A DNA stretch of 6,909 nucleotides, from NCBI GenBank assembly GCA_025928215.1, contig JAICJW010000246.1:1-6909 (forward strand), read 5' to 3'. Made by a program: the position numbers and the translations under genes. The notes below the pieces were generated by a model. The model was not told the origin of the DNA and ran no database searches. It saw only the letters and a list, made by a program, of their open reading frames with translations. Of this stretch, positions 5,247 to 6,909 are shown in pieces (the first letter of the stretch is position 1; each line of letters starts with the position of its first letter). The stretch comes from Chloroflexia bacterium. GTDB lineage: Bacteria > Chloroflexota > Chloroflexia > Thermomicrobiales > JALYUS01.

Positions 5247-5660
5247 CTAAAGCGGCTCGCGGCCCCGGTAGCCGCCGTCCAGTTCGTGCCACGCGACGAT
5301 GGCCGGTTCGTCCATCCGCCAGCAGAGATAGACGACGCGGCCCGCGCGGGCGCTGGGGAAATCCACGAGGCCAATGGAGAGGTCCTTCACTTCGACGCCG
5401 AGCGCCTGTATGGCGGCGATCTCGGTGTTGAGATCGTGGACGAGGGCATGGAGTTCCTTTTCCAGTTCTTGCGCGCGTTTGGCGTGGCCGTTCGCTCTCG
5501 CCTGTTGCCGGAGCGCGTTGAATTCCTGCTGCACACCGTCGAGCCGCCGCTTCATCGCCGCGAGATGCTGGAGGCGCGGACGCAGCGCGGGCAGGAATGC
5601 GCTCGCTTCCTCGTGGGTAAAGAGCCGAGAAAAATGCGGCTGCTCCGGTCGCTCCGCCAT
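5247..5660 (-). CDS. DUF2203 family protein
   Basis: The 137-residue product matches DUF2203 in order and length. The N-terminal RLFTHEEASAFLPALRPRL (12-30) is followed by a charged coiled-coil-like stretch (about 31-85). The conserved block VKDLSIGLVDFP is at 91-102, then YLCWR (111-115) and WHELDGGYRGR (124-134). The conserved Asp, Cys-Trp and Trp-His-Glu positions suggest a bound ligand or metal, but no function is established for the family. ATG 5660 is chosen because AGGGAGG (5667-5673) sits six bases upstream; an in-frame ATG 33 bases further upstream would add an Arg-rich lead without family character. It is cytosolic by composition. It lies downstream of the SRPBCC gene on the same strand but is separated from it by a strong hairpin, so it is probably transcribed separately. 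Confidence 0.9.
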   Translation of the reverse strand: MAERPEQPHFSRLFTHEEASAFLPALRPRLQHLAAMKRRLDGVQQEFNALRQQARANGHAKRAQELEKELHALVHDLNTEIAAIQALGVEVKDLSIGLVDFPSARAGRVVYLCWRMDEPAIVAWHELDGGYRGREPL

Positions 5661-5712
5661 CGTGTTCCTCCCTGAACGGCGAGAGCGTAGCACCGACCCG
5701 CCCGATGGGCAA

Positions 5713-5749
5713 ACGAGCGGCAGGTATCATCGCGATGCCTGCCGCTCGT
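5713..5749 (-). terminator. Long hairpin between SRPBCC and DUF2203 genes, probable terminator
   Basis: ACGAGCGGCAGGTATC (5713-5728) pairs with 5734-5749 over 16 positions, with one G-T wobble and a 5-base loop (ATCGC). On the - strand it begins 12 bases past the SRPBCC stop codon and is followed by TTTG, a short T run. The stem is much longer than needed, so it may also act as a protein-binding palindrome or belong to a dispersed repeat family. Confidence 0.65.
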
Positions 5750-5761
5750 GATGCGTTTGTT

Positions 5762-6208
5762 CTAGGAGTTCGGGTCCTGCCCCTCGGCGAGTTTCTTCAG
5801 CCGTTCGAGGTCGGATTGGAGGCGGTGCGTCGGATCGGCGATCACCTTGGAGACGATCTCACCGACCTTGCCGCCGGGTGGGTCCGAATAGCCGAGCGAC
5901 ACCGTTGCCTCGGTCTTGTTCGGGCCGGTTGGCGTGAGCGTGACGCGGCCCTCATTCTCCAGATTCCCGGAGCCTTCGACGGACTTCCAGGCGATGATAC
6001 TGTTCGGCACCTGCTCCGTCGTGATCGCGTCCCACTCCAGCGACTTACCGAGCGGGCCGGTCATCTTCCAGTGCGTCTTGTTCGGCCCAATCGTGCTCAC
6101 TTCCTCGATGTTCTCCATGAAGCGTGGGAACATCTGCGGGTTCGTCCAGATCGCGTACAACCGCTCCACCGGGGCGTTAATCTCAATCGTCTTCTCAACT
6201 GTCGCCAT
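5762..6208 (-). CDS. SRPBCC family protein (polyketide cyclase/COQ10-like)
   Basis: The 148-residue product has the SRPBCC (START-like) helix-grip fold. TVEKTIEINAPVERLYAIW (3-21) is the first strand and helix. FPRFMENIEEV (27-37) is the hallmark of the coenzyme Q-binding/polyketide cyclase subfamily. Then come LEWDAITTEQVPNSIIAWKS (58-77), a beta-hairpin with NEGRVTLTP (85-93), and a C-terminal helix ending DLERLKKLAEG (133-143). Members bind hydrophobic ligands in a central cavity; the ligand here is unknown. ATG 6208 is the family-consistent start. AAGGAG at 6220-6225 is 11 bases away, a somewhat long spacing. The open frame extends upstream to 6424, but that part has Arg/Ser/Pro-rich composition unlike a protein domain. 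A strong hairpin follows the stop codon. Confidence 0.9.
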   Translation of the reverse strand: MATVEKTIEINAPVERLYAIWTNPQMFPRFMENIEEVSTIGPNKTHWKMTGPLGKSLEWDAITTEQVPNSIIAWKSVEGSGNLENEGRVTLTPTGPNKTEATVSLGYSDPPGGKVGEIVSKVIADPTHRLQSDLERLKKLAEGQDPNS

Positions 6209-6317
6209 CGCCTTTGAGGCTCCTTTCCGACATGCGCCGCGACACTCACGGCCCGTTCTTCCGGGATGTGCCGATACGCAGGGAAGGGAAGCAAGAAGGG
6301 TGCCATCTCCGCTTCGA

Positions 6318-6431
6318 TCAGGCGTGGCCCCAGACGCGCTCGGCGACGCGAACGACGAGCGCCAGTTTTTGGCGTTGCGCCTCTTCGGTGATGGCGTTGC
6401 CTTCCATCGTCGAGGCGAAGCCACACTGCAT
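6318..6431 (-). CDS. Possible small protein, 37 residues
   Basis: ATG 6431 is preceded by AAAGGG at 6438-6443, six bases away, and the frame ends at TGA 6318. Most codons end in G or C, as in the surrounding real genes. The product includes MEGNAITEEAQRQKLALVV and ends in VAERVWGHA, which reads like a short amphipathic helical protein. It points the same way as the SRPBCC gene, which starts 109 bp downstream. It could be a true small ORF or the remnant of a longer gene. No family is recognised. In the rest of 6209-6526 (109 bp before and 95 bp after this ORF) I see no gene or convincing promoter. Confidence 0.3.
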   Translation of the reverse strand: MQCGFASTMEGNAITEEAQRQKLALVVRVAERVWGHA

Positions 6432-6526
6432 TGTGATCCCTTTCTGCGGGGCTGCCTACCCCCTGCCTAACTCCCCATATGCGATACTGCACGAAATGGT
6501 TTCGACCGCAGCGAAGGGAAAGATTT

Positions 6527-6909
6527 GTGGCTGATGACGCGCTTTGCTGGATGCCCGCGACCGATCTTGCCGCTGCGATCCGTGATCGGCGGCTCTCGCC
6601 CGTGGAACTGGTGGACGCCGTGCTGGCGCGGATTGATCGCCGCAACCCGATGCTGCGCGCCTACCTGACCGTGGCGGATGAGCAGGCGCGGCAGCGTGCG
6701 CGCGAGGCGGAAACGGCGGTGATGCGCGGCGACCCGCTCGGCCTGCTGCACGGTATCCCCGTCGCCGTCAAGGACCTTTCCTATACGAAAGGCATCCGCA
6801 CGACGCGCGGCTCGCTCCTCTATCAGGATTTCGTGCCGGACGAGAACCACCCGATTGTCGAGCGGTTGCTCGATGCCGGAGCGATCATCATTGGCAAGAC
6901 GAACACGCC
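6527..6909 (+). CDS. Amidase signature family enzyme, N-terminal part (partial)
   Basis: A GTG start at 6527 opens a frame that runs off the right edge after 127 complete codons. The visible part is the N-terminal third of an amidase-signature (GatA-like) protein: ATDLAAAIRDRRLSPVELVD (11-30) and IDRRNPMLRAYLTV (36-49). LHGIPVAVKDL (74-84) has Lys82, the catalytic lysine of the Ser-cisSer-Lys triad. Then come TRGSLLY and LLDAGAIIIGKTNT, which leads into the expected signature region. The two catalytic serines lie beyond the window. The reaction is amide hydrolysis, or transamidation if it is a true GatA; which one cannot be told without the C-terminal part and neighbours. GAAGGGAAAG (6512-6521) is a moderate ribosome site, favouring GTG 6527 over the internal ATG 6551. 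Confidence 0.9.
   Translation, partial: MADDALCWMPATDLAAAIRDRRLSPVELVDAVLARIDRRNPMLRAYLTVADEQARQRAREAETAVMRGDPLGLLHGIPVAVKDLSYTKGIRTTRGSLLYQDFVPDENHPIVERLLDAGAIIIGKTNT

Noticed and set aside
6474..6481. CCCATATG, matching part of the cassette's terminal core, as a third terminus.
   Set aside because: Only 8 bases match and they contain the common palindrome CATATG. No further similarity or flanking repeat is present.

Overview
The window is a high-GC bacterial chromosomal stretch. DUF2203, GlsB/YeaQ, SRPBCC and DinB proteins together, and a strong preference for GC-ending codons, would fit a Chloroflexota genome (perhaps Thermomicrobia-like). That placement is an impression from gene content only and is weakly held.

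Layout. The left edge holds the last 46 codons of a response-regulator receiver domain on the + strand. It converges on a GlsB/YeaQ-type small membrane protein (- strand) across a shared hairpin terminator. Upstream of that gene on the - strand is an SDR oxidoreductase, divergent from a second SDR on the + strand. The second SDR is followed by a PfkB-family sugar kinase resembling 2-dehydro-3-deoxygluconokinase. The SDRs and kinase look like a small sugar-acid catabolic neighbourhood, but the substrates are inferred only.

The most interesting part is 3485-5207. An unnamed conserved gene starts at 3485 and runs, with one frame change near 3709, to about 3931. It is then cut by an 888-bp segment (3932-4819) and resumes at 4820-4932, with two more frame changes. 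The segment is bounded by a perfect 10-bp direct repeat (GAACCATACC). It has imperfect inverted termini of about 32-33 bp that share a perfect 13-bp core. It carries one gene, a DinB-family metalloprotein on the - strand, and no transposase. This is the architecture of a non-autonomous mobile insertion cassette carrying a DinB passenger. The end of the interrupted gene overlaps a second small gene (4920-5159), which itself seems cut short by an in-frame stop, because family-like sequence continues in frame to 5205. So a two-gene module has decayed here, one member by insertion and frameshifts, the other apparently by a nonsense codon.

The right part has two - strand genes, a DUF2203 protein and an SRPBCC (polyketide cyclase/START-like) protein. 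They are separated by a 16-bp-stem hairpin. A possible 37-codon ORF lies upstream of the SRPBCC gene. The window ends inside the N-terminal part of an amidase-signature enzyme on the + strand.
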